Positions 10,197 to 20,831 of a DNA stretch of 64,000 bases are shown piece by piece. The position numbers and the translations under genes are program-made. The notes under the pieces are model-generated. The model had not been told where the DNA came from and made no database searches. It saw only the letters and a program-made list of their open reading frames with translations. Numbering within the stretch: the first letter of the stretch is position 1; each line of letters opens with the position of its first letter. This DNA is from Agarophyton chilense (Eukaryota; Rhodophyta; Florideophyceae; Gracilariales; Gracilariaceae). Location of the stretch: contig JARGXX010000071.1 in the NCBI GenBank assembly GCA_030374765.1, positions 1,674,001-1,738,000 on the forward strand, in the 5' to 3' direction.

Positions 10197-10777
10197 ACCC
10201 TACTAGAATTGTGGGAATACTAGTAGTTTCTCGCGAGCCATGCGAATTGGAGGCGGATGTGTGAGCGCACTCGATGCTGATTCGCTGTGGAATGTTAGCC
10301 TTCGTACAGCTGCCGATCGCTGACGTGTCCACGTGGATCGCGCGTTGCTGACACTACGCCGGAGAAGTGTTTTACAAGTGTATGCCAAAAAACCAGATCC
10401 GAAGACGACTTGGACCGAAGAGCTTTTGGATCACTTGTGGTGGCCGTTCCGCGCACAATGATGCAGATGCGCGCCATCGCCGCCCGCGCGCGAGCAGCGC
10501 GCAGCATTATTTGGCAATATTTGCCACGACGCCGTTCGGACGGCCACATCGCTCGCAAAGCGCCGCAGCACAACAGTCGTCCCCCCGTCATTCCTCAGCA
10601 GCGATCAAATCGCCATCTAACGAATAACGCCTCCTGCGCGCGCTGCACCCCGTCATGCCGTCATGCGCTGTCTACAGTGCGCCGCCAGCAATAAGCGCTC
10701 CTCCCCTGCCGGCAGGTCGACACACGCCGCCGCTCCGCGTGATTGGCCCGTCACCCTCGTGAAACGGAAGTTCACAG
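10197..10777. promoter_or_regulatory. Shared divergent promoter, riboflavin kinase / ATP sulfurylase
   Basis: About 580 bp between two divergent starts, GC-rich in the middle. A small inverted repeat GGCAATATTTGCC lies near 10514. No TATA box is convincing. No other gene seen. Confidence 0.4.
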
Positions 10778-12349
10778 ATGCTCACTGAAATTAACTGCAT
10801 TTCCATAACTGCCTCCGAATTACATTGGCGCGCTGCTGATCCGAGCGCTTTTATCAGCACCGCCAACCGCCCCTTTCCCTCACAGTCTGCGTCCGTCTCC
10901 CACCGTCAGACCTGCTTCCTTCTGCACGCCCGCCCCATCCGTTCACTTTTTCTTTCACGCCCTCTCAACTTTCTGTCCACTGTTTCTTTCGCTTCGCTTT
11001 CTTGCCTTGCAGATCACCGACGACCTTCTCTGCGCTTCATTCCGTCTGCCCCGCTTCGTGTCTCTTCAACGCGTTTCTTCGTAATCGCCATGGCTACTAT
11101 TTCCCCAGTGCACGGAGGTGGTGAGTTGGTCGACCGCATCGTCACCGAGATCCCAGATGCTGAAACTCTGCCCAAGATCGTCGTCAACGATGTTGACATG
11201 ACGTCTCTCTACAGAATTGCCGACGGCACCCTCTCCCCTCTCACAGGCCCCATGGTCAAGGACGACTATGACTCTGTGCTCACTTCAAAGTTCATTATGC
11301 GCAACGGCGCCAAGTGGGCATGGACCATTCCGATCGGCTTGCCTGTCACCACTGAGGAGGCCCGTATCGCCCCAGAGGGTGCAAAGGTTGCCTTGTACTC
11401 GGAGACCACTGGCAAGGTCTTTGGAGTCATGGAAGTTTCCTCACTCTACGAGTGGGACAAGGCTGCATTCATCAAGGCTGTGTACGGCACGGAGCGTGTC
11501 GACCATCCTGGTGCCCGTTTGTGGATGACCGATGATCGCTCTACCATGATTGGTGGTGATATCTCACTTTTGTCATTTGACGATGCGCGCGAATTTAAAG
11601 ATCGCATCTTCGCACCGAAGAAGATGAGGGCATACCTTGAAGAAAAGGCTTTTGGTGCCTCCATTGGCTTCCAGACGCGCAACCCACTGCATAGGGCACA
11701 CGAATACGCCCTCGTATACGGTGCTGAGACTCTACTTCGGTCTCTAGGAGATGAGAAGAAGATTGGCGTGTTCCTCAACCCCCTGGTGGGTCAGCTCAAG
11801 GGAGATGACGTCCCGGCCAAGACTAGGATGGACACCTATGCTAAACTTATCGACGATGGATACTTGGGAGAAGGTGATATGGATGAAGAGCTGTGGAAGT
11901 CTAAGAAACAGAGCCTCAAGGAGCAGGTAACTTTGGCTGGACTCGACATGCGAATGTTCTACGGCGGCCCCTCCGAGGCAGTTATGCATGGCATCTATCG
12001 TCAGAACCTTGGATTGACTCACTTTATCATTGGTCGCAAGCATGCCGACGCTCCTTTCGACGACAAGTCACCGATTTGGGGCGATTTCGATGCGCAAGAG
12101 GTTTTCTCAAACTTGGGAGGCCAGCTAGCTATCAAAACCGTCAATGTCGGCTTCGCTGCGTACTTCGAAGAATTGGGCCGTGTCGGTTTAGTGTCTGATA
12201 ATAAGGGCAAGAAGTCAGTCAGCATCTCTGGAACCAAGGTGCGTGAGATGCTGAACCGTGGCGAGAAGCCAGACGAGCGTGTGATGCGTCCAACCACCGC
12301 GGAGATCCTGATTCAATACTACCAGGCGAAAAACGCGATGAAGGCGTGA
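10778..12349 (+). CDS. ATP sulfurylase (sulfate adenylyltransferase)
   Basis: Makes adenosine 5'-phosphosulfate and PPi from ATP and sulfate, the first step of sulfate assimilation. Motifs: QTRNPLHRAHE at 299-309 (the Q-x-RNP-xx-x-x-H nucleotide loop), GRKHADAP at 419-426, IWGDFDAQEVF at about 433-443, ISGTKVREML at 483-492. No APS kinase domain follows. The HADAPF and WGDFDA wording is closer to the homo-oligomeric bacterial 'dissimilatory-type' enzymes as I remember them than to plant or fungal ones. Two starts are possible: Met1 gives a 104-residue Ser/Arg/Pro-rich plastid-like leader; Met105 (position 11090) has context GCCATGG and gives a bacterial-length 419-aa protein, with the upstream pyrimidine-rich part as leader RNA. 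Single exon. Confidence 0.92.
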   Translation: MLTEINCISITASELHWRAADPSAFISTANRPFPSQSASVSHRQTCFLLHARPIRSLFLSRPLNFLSTVSFASLSCLADHRRPSLRFIPSAPLRVSSTRFFVIAMATISPVHGGGELVDRIVTEIPDAETLPKIVVNDVDMTSLYRIADGTLSPLTGPMVKDDYDSVLTSKFIMRNGAKWAWTIPIGLPVTTEEARIAPEGAKVALYSETTGKVFGVMEVSSLYEWDKAAFIKAVYGTERVDHPGARLWMTDDRSTMIGGDISLLSFDDAREFKDRIFAPKKMRAYLEEKAFGASIGFQTRNPLHRAHEYALVYGAETLLRSLGDEKKIGVFLNPLVGQLKGDDVPAKTRMDTYAKLIDDGYLGEGDMDEELWKSKKQSLKEQVTLAGLDMRMFYGGPSEAVMHGIYRQNLGLTHFIIGRKHADAPFDDKSPIWGDFDAQEVFSNLGGQLAIKTVNVGFAAYFEELGRVGLVSDNKGKKSVSISGTKVREMLNRGEKPDERVMRPTTAEILIQYYQAKNAMKA

Positions 12350-12793
12350 GCATGGGCTACTTGCTCCAAGGCTGCGCAACACGCGCGTAAGGGAAAGCTG
12401 GAATGCTGCATTTGCACGACATCGGCTTTGCGATTAAGCATTCGCGAAGGAGATGCATTCGAAATTGCTTTGTAGTGTAAGCCACGCGCTGTGCTCCCTA
12501 TAGAGAGTACGTGTAGGGTTACTGTGGGATGCTGTGTCCAGCCACAACGGCAGGCGATGCAAAATTCTCACGCGCAATAGATACGCGTTCGTTTGCAGGT
12601 TGGGTGTTCTGCAAACCCTCTGCGCGTGGAACTCCAGCGAATAAAACTAAGAAGCGTGAAGCTTGAAAAATGGGAAAGATGCCTCTCCCCGCGCTACGCA
12701 GCCTCTCTGTTAGATACTTAGTTTCATCCTAGCTAAGATGCACGCCGCTAGCAAACACGGCGGGACTTTGATATTCACATGTACACTGTTGGT
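12350..12793. other. Intergenic, convergent 3' flanks
   Basis: Between the ends of ATP sulfurylase and the E2F gene. No coding or RNA signature; it presumably holds both polyadenylation regions. Confidence 0.5.
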
Positions 12794-14949
12794 TTAACTA
12801 ACTTTCTTTTCTTGAACTGCCACGGCACTTCGCCCATGAGCTCCACTCGCCGTGGCGGATGCGCCCACGCGCACTGGCGCTACGTTGAACGCGGCAAATG
12901 GCGCCTGCCACATTTCCCGCCATTGCCGCAGCGTGGACAACCAGTCTTCAGCCGCCCGAAGATGTTGCGGCCCCGCTTCCCTTGCTCTGGCCATGTACGA
13001 GTCGATGAAGTCCTTGTCCCAGCGGTCGACGATAAACGGGACTTCAGGCCCGGCCTTTGACATCGAGTCGCCCGTTTGCGGCGCGCCGTGCGGCACCGTG
13101 GAACATTGTTGTTGATCTTCCACATCCTTGCCGTTCCGAGTCTCACGATTCAGAGCCTCTTCTCTGATATCGTGGCCTTTGCCCGCAGACTTTTCGGCGC
13201 TTGGAGTTGTCTGCGTTACGTGCGAGCCTGTGGGAATGACCAACAATTGCTGTTCCGTTCCAGGTATTTGTTGGGCATCCGAACCCTTCTCCGCACCACA
13301 GACAGTGTCTCGCTTGTCCTGTCTTACCGCAGCATGCCCCGTTGCATCCTCTTTTGCGTCATTGCACTGACTCAAAAGACTAGAAATGCATTCGTAAGCC
13401 TTTTCTCGCCGTACTTGCCCTTGAAGCAGCATTGAATTCACGGAACTCACATAGTCCCGCCATTTTTTTGCGTACGACTCCGGAAACGTACCCAATACTG
13501 AATCTACCTTGGACATTGTTCCTGAGTCGAATCCTTCGTGGCTCTCCGCTTCTGCCAAGCCGGCATCTGTGACCGGACTGCCGTTGGCCTGGGTCAAACT
13601 CTTTGCGTCTAGCTTATCTTCTGGCTCCCTTTCGCCCTTGACAAATCTTGTAAATGATTTTCTTCTCTTCGTCCCCCGTTTGCTTTTCTCTGCGATTGCG
13701 CGCGCCGGTCGTTTTAAAGACTGCTCATCGGCGGGCTTTACGCTCAAAGCAGAATTCCGTTGCATAGCAGTCATCGCTCTTAGGCTCTCTTCCGGTCCCA
13801 GCCATTTAAAGGCTGGTTTCCGATTGACGGTATGTACTTTTTCAATGAGGCGCAAGGACGATAAAATGTTGGCAATATCGTAAAGGCGGCGTACTTTTGT
13901 CTTCAATAGTTTGGTTGCATCTCCTTCGACAGGACTTATCGCAAGAGGATCCGTATCCGACGGTGATCTACCGAGCAGCTGCACCGCCGCTTGGTCTAAT
14001 GAAACTGCTCCACTGCCAGCCAGAAGAAACAGCTGAACAAATCGTTGTGAAAGAACACCCAATGATTTTTCTTTCCGAGACCCGCCCGAGGTCCTTCTTG
14101 GTTGCTGCGAATCAATTTCAGCTTCGGTCTCCCCTGAGGAACCCACAGAGCCCATTTTCTGGCTTTGGGATTGAGATAGAGATTGCGAGAGTGATTCATC
14201 CAAGTTAAGATTGGGAAGCATTGATTCATGCTTTACACGCGAGGCGGTAGTTTTCTTTGAGCTCTTACGAGATGTCACCGGGGTACGAAAATCCTCTGGA
14301 GTGCCATATAGATCGCTGAAAGCCTTCTTAGACAGATCTGCCAGCTTGGTGTGAATACAGGATAAGCCTCGCCATATGTAGCAGTTCTTTGCCTTGCGAG
14401 TAACAATTCCCACGCTCTCAAGCACATTGACGATGTCGTAGATGCGCCTCCGCTCTACGCTCAATGTGGTCGCAGCGGCATCGAGACAAATTTCATGATT
14501 TTCTACTTGCCCGTAGGTTTGGACAAAGCTTAGAGTTGCAAAATGTTGAGATATCAAGTTACAATGCAGCAAGAGGTAACAAGAAAACAGACACAGGGCA
14601 AGCATCGCGAATTGGGAAAATTATGCAGCAAAGAAGGCAGAAAAGTTACACAGTTAGTATTCGTAGTTGATGAATGAGACCAAGGAAAAGATGGCGCGTT
14701 TCGAAATGTTGATGAATTCAGCTTGCAGGGCAAGAGATTGAGACGTATGGAGAACGAGTTTTGATATGAATTGGGAGCGAGAAGCGGTGCAGTTGACGCG
14801 CTCGGCCAGGCAAGAGGAATGGGGGGATTTAGAGAAACTTACTTGCCACATAAGAGTCCGAGAGACTTGTCCTTTCTCGAATACTCCCCAGGGCCGGCAG
14901 ACTGCTTTGACTTGTACGAGCGAGCGGCATGGGATGACTGCTGAGCCAT
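12794..14949 (-). CDS. Atypical E2F transcription factor with two DNA-binding domains (E2F7/8/DEL type)
   Basis: Cell-cycle transcription regulator, 613 aa in two exons: 14949..14843 and 14528..12794. The intron (314 nt) has donor GTAAGT and acceptor TAAG and splits the first winged helix. DBD1 (about 23-90) begins [13 protein letters not shown] and contains the recognition helix [14 protein letters not shown] and the closing [13 protein letters not shown]2 (about 186-280) begins [14 protein letters not shown] and contains [14 protein letters not shown] and FKWLGPEE. No DP-dimerisation or Rb-binding region follows, so it should bind DNA alone as a repressor, as in E2F7/8 and DEL proteins. A Ser/Gln run (about 147-160) and a long polar tail are low complexity. 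A perfect E2F palindrome sits upstream at 15284. Confidence 0.9.
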
Positions 14950-15753
14950 GAAGACGGAGCAAGAACGAGCTTCCGATGCACGGAGCGAAATGTGCTCACA
15001 AGAGCGAGCAAAGCAAGGTTGGAAGGACAATGAGGGAGGGGGAGGTAAGTAATAGAAGAATGCCAAACTAAGGCGCGAGTAACTCTCGGACACAAGCGGG
15101 GGAGCTGAGGGAGGAGTGGACAAGCAAGGGCGGAAGATGAAGACGGTACGAAAGCGTCGTACGACTCGAGAGGGAAGCAAGAGAGGCAACAGGAGACAAG
15201 CAGACAAGGGCACAGCGGCGGGCTGGCGATGGGGCTCGGGCACGTGCACACGGTTGTGATTGCAGGAAATGCAGCGGAGCATTTTTGGCGCCAAATTGTT
15301 GTCGGCACAGCTTTTTTTTTAGGGGGGCGGGGGGTGCGTGGGGCGTGCACAGGACGATGGCGCGCTGCGCCGTCAGAAGACGTTGCGAAGCGTCGAATTT
15401 GGATAGCTGGCCTTCTGTGCTCGCTCACATGACACCGTTGCTATTGGGCGTCAACTGTCGCGTTTCTTGCATGCGACCGCTCCGTCGGCGTCTATCGCCC
15501 CGTCGTGTGCTTTCTGCGTCGGCGGGCGCATACGGTTTGACTACGCGCGTTGCCTCGCTTGATGAATGGAGAGTGCTGTGTCGCACACGCGACAAAATTG
15601 ACGCTTTGCCAAACGGACAGTGCTGTGGACTGAGTTCTGATTACGGTCCCCGCTCTTATTTAAACTTTAAGTTTTACTAGCGCCGCAGGCGCTCAACGTG
15701 GTTTGCTGCGCGCGTCGGTGATAGTTTTCCTTTCGACGTTTTTGAAACGCAAC
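14950..15753. other. Divergent intergenic region, E2F / MOZART1
   Basis: About 800 bp between two divergent starts. Pyrimidine-rich on the E2F sense strand near its start, which explains long frames without family signatures. Contains the E2F palindrome at 15284-15295. No other gene is supported. Confidence 0.5.
15284..15295. promoter_or_regulatory. Perfect palindromic E2F site
   Basis: TTTGGCGCCAAA, two overlapping TTTSSCGC half sites, 335 bp upstream of the E2F start and 460 bp upstream of MOZART1. It fits autoregulation of the E2F gene and possible cell-cycle control of the spindle gene. Binding is inferred from the consensus only. Confidence 0.55.
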
Positions 15754-16156
15754 ATGAGCGTCTCTGCGGCGGACGAGGCCGCCGTTCTGGACAGTAAGCT
15801 TGGAACATGCTACCGTTTTATCTCTGCCGTCACTCGCCTTCCTAACCTTGTTCGTTTGTAATCGGTCGTGGTGCCGCCATGTAGAATTGACCGAAATTGC
15901 AACTATTCTGGATACTGTACGTCATGAGGCTACACATTTTACTACACCTGCTGCGCTTACATTTTGCTCAAACTCACATGTATATGTATGTTATGTGCAT
16001 TTGCATTGATTGCGTCCTTGTTCCGTTCCCAAGGGGTTGGATAGAGATACCATTGCAGTGATCAAGGCACTGTGCGAGGAAGGCGTTAATCCTCAGGCAC
16101 TGGCGCAGGTGATACGCTTCTTGCGACGCGAGGGATCTGCAAAAGGTTCCCCTTGA
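15754..16156 (+). CDS. MZT1: MOZART1 (mitotic-spindle organising protein 1)
   Basis: Small subunit that binds gamma-tubulin complex proteins and lets the complex dock at spindle poles and other nucleation sites. Exons 15754..15793, 15885..15916 and 16034..16156 give 64 aa. Introns of 91 and 117 nt have GTAAGC/TAG and GTACGT/AAG borders. After splicing the conserved core reads LTEIATILDT then GLDRDTIAVIKALCEEGVNP and QALAQVIRFLRRE, matching the family pattern (I-x-x-ILxTGLD-x-x-T-x-x-x-x-x-x-LCE-x-GxNP-x-AL). Length fits the 60-80 aa family. It is too split to show as a long open frame. The downstream neighbour is tubulin cofactor A. Confidence 0.9.
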
Positions 16157-16547
16157 TGGATTGTACCTGTCATGAGAACAGTTCAGGGCAGCATTTACGC
16201 GATCGAGCGTCTATCGGGCACCACCACGTTCCGCTGTATCGCCCATTTACAGACAACACAACCGTACCAACCAACGCAGTTGCGATGCATCCTACATTTC
16301 TGCTCCTATCGCTTGTTGCCGTTTCGCGTTATCTGTAAATAATTCTAGTAAATGTGAACAAAGCTTATGAACCAATTGTTTTCGAGCGTTTACCAAAACA
16401 CTACCAACACTACATTTTTGATCCTTTTCTTTTTTCCGTCTTCTCAAGGTAAAGCGTTAACATTACCAACCCAACGTCTTCGAATGCGTGTAGATACATC
16501 TTCTTCTTGTTTTGCAAAACTAGCCACCGCGCGCTTGAAAGTATACA
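16157..16547. other. Intergenic, MOZART1 3' flank and TBCA promoter
   Basis: AT-richer sequence between two same-strand tubulin-related genes, with a T-rich block just before TBCA. No gene seen. Confidence 0.5.
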
Positions 16548-17153
16548 ATGGCATCTGAATCGCACCCCTCACTTCGAACCCTCAAGATCAAGACTGCAGT
16601 CGTACAGAGGTATGTAATCATTCTCATTGCTAGCTTCTTTCTATTATGCACCCTCCGCGCATTTCTAACCCTTCAACACTGTCACCACAGAATCACCAAG
16701 GAATTAGACTCCTACTACGAAGAGCTCGAGGGCAATAGGAAAAAAGTTGAACAAATTCGTTGCAGCAATGACCATTCAAAACTGAAGCAAATGGTCAGTC
16801 ACACCCTTCTGCATCTTAGCGCACCTTTTCTCGCGACTAACGCGTATTCAAACTTATTCTCTCATTGGAGTTTCCCCAGGAAAACGTGTTGGGAGAAACA
16901 CAGTGCATGATACCAGATACCACTACTCGACTTTCGAATGCTGTCGATGACCTATCAGCGTTGTTGGTACGTTCATGCCAACCAATCTCACATCAAGTAC
17001 TCAAATAATTCTCTCACACGCGCTCTTTTCATTATTCCGCGATAAACTCGAAAACAGAACGACCCAGATATCAAGACCAGGTTAGACGGTACAAAAGAAC
17101 TAGAATCAGCTACAGCTGCTGTGTCTACGGCCTCTCAAAAGTTGCAAGGTTAG
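16548..17153 (+). CDS. TBCA: Tubulin-folding cofactor A (TBCA)
   Basis: Chaperone that captures beta-tubulin released from the cytosolic chaperonin. Exons 16548..16609, 16691..16793, 16880..16966 and 17058..17153 give 115 aa, close to the usual 105-115. Introns are 81, 86 and 91 nt with GTATGT, GTCAGT and GTACGT donors and CAG acceptors. The N-terminus (LKIKTAVVQRITKEL) matches the family opening K-I-K-T-G-V-V-K-R. Acidic helical coiled segments follow (YYEELEGNRKKVEQI; ETQCMIPDTTTRLSNAVDDL), as in the three-helix bundle. The last exon is read to a TAG at 17151; an alternative last intron (donor at 17149, acceptor at 17238) would replace the final Gly with six other residues. Convergent with and very close to the GlmU-like gene. 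Confidence 0.88.
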
Positions 17154-17230
17154 TTTCTGTGGGCTGAGTTTCTATAAGCAAAACAGTTTCCTCAAATCTT
17201 ATTCGAGGTTTCATTTATCATGCTGCCATC

Positions 17231-18217
17231 TCATTTAGATCCGATACACTTTGCATAGGTCCTCTCTAGCTCTGTTAGTTCCTCCACAGTGTTCGCACCT
17301 TCTAGCTTCCACATGCTCTCTGCCTCGACTCGAAACCCTTCACAAAACTTCCCTTTCGCCACGAGGCCCTTGACAAAGTCGGTCGCGTAATACTCATATT
17401 TGGGCGGATCGAACTTCGTTTGACTCGCTACAACCTCTCCCAAAACTGTGTAATACTGCTCACTTCTTGCTACAACAATCCCAGAGTTGAATTCGTCGAT
17501 AACGTCCAGTTCTTGGGGTGTCCATTTATCATCGCCGCACGACATAGAACCTCCATCGAGGGCAAGCTTTGAAATAGTTTTCTTCTCGACAATGTCAATA
17601 ACCGGGCCGCTTGTTCGACCTTTTCGAATGATTCGACCGTAGGCGTTTGCTCCCTGACCAGCATGTTTACGAGATCCGGTCAATATCATCGCAGCATACG
17701 ATTCACCGTGAGCATCTTTGTTCTTCTCGTGAGTTTTAAGAACTTCTTCGAGCAATACAGAATCGACTCCTGGATTATCAGCATAAGAAACAATCACGTC
17801 TCCGTCGAAAGACTCTGGCAGTGCCCATTTTGCCAGATAAACGGCATGTGCGGTGCCCATTTGCTCTTCTTGAAAGACAAATACAGTTTCATGCTCGCGA
17901 AAGTTGAGAGTACTTACAACCAGTTCTTTTGCATGCCCCACGATTACAATGACTGGCAAGCCAGACTTTTGAGCCGCATCCACGGCATGTTGAGCCAAAG
18001 GCTTTCTCGCAAACGGGTGGATAACCTTTGGATATGAACTTTTGAATCTCGAGCCTTTTCCTGCGGCAAGGAGAATGGATACGGCTCCTCGGGCTGAGAC
18101 AGCATCATGGAAAGGTTTTAGATCTTCAGGAGTGATTGGTTTCAGAGATTTCCAAAGAGGTTTGGGTGGGTTTGATGCAACAAATGTGGCAAGTGGAACT
18201 TTCGTGAGATCTTCCAT
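17231..18217 (-). CDS. GlmU-like sugar-1-phosphate nucleotidyltransferase (N-domain only)
   Basis: Predicted enzyme joining a sugar 1-phosphate to a nucleotide; the closest pattern I know is the uridylyltransferase domain of bacterial GlmU (UDP-GlcNAc pyrophosphorylase). 328 aa, single exon. Features: LAAGKGSRF at 49-57 and Lys64 in YPKVIH (nucleotide loop), QEEQMGTAHA at 116-125 (base contact), YADNP at 145-149 (family YGDVP, with the metal Asp kept and Gly changed to Ala), AYGRIIR, VEKK, EFNSGIVVA (metal site), YYATDFV, and a final GANTVEEL-x-x-LER. The left-handed beta-helix acetyltransferase domain is absent. Its 3' end lies 78 bp from the TBCA stop on the other strand. Nucleotide and sugar specificity are inferred. 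Confidence 0.8.
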   Translation of the reverse strand: MEDLTKVPLATFVASNPPKPLWKSLKPITPEDLKPFHDAVSARGAVSILLAAGKGSRFKSSYPKVIHPFARKPLAQHAVDAAQKSGLPVIVIVGHAKELVVSTLNFREHETVFVFQEEQMGTAHAVYLAKWALPESFDGDVIVSYADNPGVDSVLLEEVLKTHEKNKDAHGESYAAMILTGSRKHAGQGANAYGRIIRKGRTSGPVIDIVEKKTISKLALDGGSMSCGDDKWTPQELDVIDEFNSGIVVARSEQYYTVLGEVVASQTKFDPPKYEYYATDFVKGLVAKGKFCEGFRVEAESMWKLEGANTVEELTELERTYAKCIGSK

Positions 18218-19349
18218 TTCTTTTTACTAGACTCTCTGGTGGAGGATCACCTTGTTGCTAGAACCGCGTGTCAGTTTTCAGCGGTGATATACACACACCT
18301 CTTCAGAGATTGAAACCTACCTCTTGAGTGCGCGGAAGAAGCTGACAAGTCTTTTATTTAATGGAAATATTGCTTCACAGCTTTTCTCAGTTTAAACGGG
18401 CGATGATGGGGGAATCTAAATGATCCCTTCTGTTTGACACACGAGGAAGCTTGTAAGATAGTACCCCTGGTTTCATATATTTAGAATATGACCCATCTGT
18501 TGCAATGCAAATATTTCGGCGTTTCATGTTCGCAGGTAACCCTCTTTAACGCCAATTTGGCGCTCAGTGCTACAGCGGAAGGACGAAGGTGTTTTCGGCA
18601 AGCTCTCTCAGCTAATGAATGCTTTCCCATCACCTGTGATTCACTGCCATGGACATCTATAGAATGTCATCTGTATTTAAGGCTCACTTCAACTCCACCT
18701 GAACCAGTTGTGGTCAGTTAACGGACTACGTACGCTCCTCTCACGGATGGTGGAATGGTAACTTGACATTTTTATGGGGCAGATGTGAACCAGACTGGAG
18801 AAATCGCAAGAGAACTCCATCGTGATTAGTGCTTGACGTCATCGTTATCGTGAACCTAACAAAGAATGTCCCAATAAATTTTGGCAAGTCAAGAACCTGC
18901 TGTACAACATTGATCTCAAAATTAAACGCACTGAACGTGTTTGATCGGCGCCTATAAACGCGCATCAAGACAAGAACACAATAAGAACCCCGACAAGGAA
19001 TTGAATTCCTGGAGCCTCAAGGATCTGGAAGAATGATATTTGCTTCAGGCGTAATGGAGTATTCCATAGACATAAGAAGCTCTCTATCTATTTGAAAGGA
19101 AGGCAGTCTTTTGCTCGCTGCTTTCAAGGTTGGAAATGACTGTAATCCCTTGTTTGTATTCGCATACAAAAAAATGCATTCCATTCAGAACAAGCTCCGA
19201 CAAACCTTGCTAGCTAGAGATATATCCTTCGCAGATTGTCGATTCGTAGCTGTAGTCGACAAACATGCCACCGCTGAAGACTTTTATCAGCGGTTGTGTG
19301 TGGAAAAAAAGCGGTCAACGGAAAATGACACCTAAGATAGAAAACGCTG
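18218..19349. other. Intergenic region
   Basis: Upstream of the GlmU-like gene and downstream of PEX14. TTTGGCGC near 18556, opposite GCCAA, resembles an E2F half site. A 74-codon frame at 19111-19335 has no recognisable family and is probably chance. Confidence 0.4.
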
Positions 19350-20831
19350 TCATTCAGCATCGCTCAAGGGAATGTCTAATTGCGGCATACTGACTGGTCT
19401 TACCCGATGTTCGCTTGATGTTTGACTAGCGTTCACCACATTTTTTGACTCTCTCAGCACGTCGGACTGAAACATCTGTCGCGCAATGGCAGCACGAAGC
19501 CCCTTAGACTCATCAATTTCATGTATTCCTCCAACTTCATCTTCCTCGCAAAAATGAACCTCTGTCGTGTCTGCCTTTCTTGTTATTATTCCATTTTCAA
19601 TACTGTCATGGGGCTTTTGTATACCACTGATAACCACTTGTTGTTCAGGAGCTTCTTTTTCAACTTGGTTTGACCTAAAGACCTTTGACTGCCAATTCTC
19701 GTCAATCTCGGCCGGCTTTATAGTCATAAATTCATCACCCCCGTCGTACAGAACGCTTTCTGAACCAAGCTTCCTTTTTCCTGTAGACATGTAGTCATGC
19801 ACATGATTTTCTGAGACGGGGGTGTCCTTCGCTGAACTTGATCCATGAAACACAGGATCCACGTCGGCATTCACATCGGCAGTTTGAATATCGACAGATT
19901 TTCGCAGGATGGATGTATCAGTCTGCTTACCATGAGTGTATGCCAAACTTCCGCTCTTATGAGCATGATTCAGAATACGCTGGCTCAGATTACTTCCTGC
20001 TTCTCGTTCAGGGGATGACCTTATCACTCGTGATGTTTCAGTATTTCCAGAAGCAGTGACGCTGTGGGATAGCTGTCGAATAGCATCCCGCAGCTCAGAA
20101 GCCTGAGATAATTCACGTTCTCTTAATGCTATAGAAGAAGAAATGGATTTTGATAGATGTTCCACTTGATCACTAGTCTTTTCCGATGAAGCAAGAAGAT
20201 CTTGGATTCTCTCCCTAAGCTCGGCTTTCATCGACCAAACATAAGCCATATAATAGCAATAGCAATCGGTTAGAATCGACGACGAGATATTCATAGTGAT
20301 CAGCATTCATAATGCATAACGACTGAAGCTTTGCTTACCTATATGACGTTCTTGGGCAAGAAATGTGTTTTCTTCGCGCAAGCGACGCTCCTCCACGATT
20401 CGGGCTGCGTCCGGAAAGTAGAGAGGCACGACGTATCTTCGAAGAAGTTCGCGCACTGCAGTGTATACTCCAGCTGCTGCCGTCAACCCCAAGAATACGG
20501 ACACCCAAGAAGGCCTTGTTGGTACCGGCCTCACTGGGTGCGGCGGACCTGGAAACGGCAGGGGAGCCGGGGGATAAAGGTGCTGGGGAAAAGGTGGACG
20601 GGTTGAAGGGTGCGCGACAACATGAGGAAACGGAAGTCCTTCTCGTCGATATGCTTCGCGAAGCTCTTCATCGGATATGCCCTTTTGTCGAAGAAAGGCA
20701 ACGGCTCGGGAGAGATCAGAACTTCTCACGCGGGGGTCCTTCAAGAAAGTAACAGCCTGTTGAACTGAACTCTCGCGGATTCCCATGGCGGATGGAAGTT
20801 GAGAAGAAGAATCTTCAAAAGGGTCACTCAT
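19350..20831 (-). CDS. PEX14: PEX14 peroxisomal import receptor-docking protein
   Basis: Membrane component of the peroxisome docking complex; binds cargo-loaded PEX5. Exons 20831..20339 and 20224..19350 give 455 aa; the 114-nt intron has donor GTAAGC, branch-like TCTAACC and acceptor AAAG. The N-terminal domain (about 17-65) has REsSVQQAVTFLKDPRV, then VAFLRQKGISDEEL, the WxxxF-pocket helix bundle. A Pro-rich linker (78-108) leads to a membrane helix at about 109-128 (WVSVFLGLTAAAGVYTAVREL region), then a coiled coil across the splice (EERRLREENTFLAQE ... ELRERIQDLL). The C-terminal 250 residues are polar. A longer start at 20969 would add 46 basic residues; the Met at 20831 fits family length better. 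Confidence 0.88.

Noticed and set aside
14829-15428. 199-codon minus-strand frame upstream of E2F
   Set aside because: Pyrimidine-rich promoter read in another frame; the E2F exon lies in a different frame.
19111-19335. 74-codon plus-strand frame
   Set aside because: No family, no neighbouring splice signals, and length within chance expectation for this composition.
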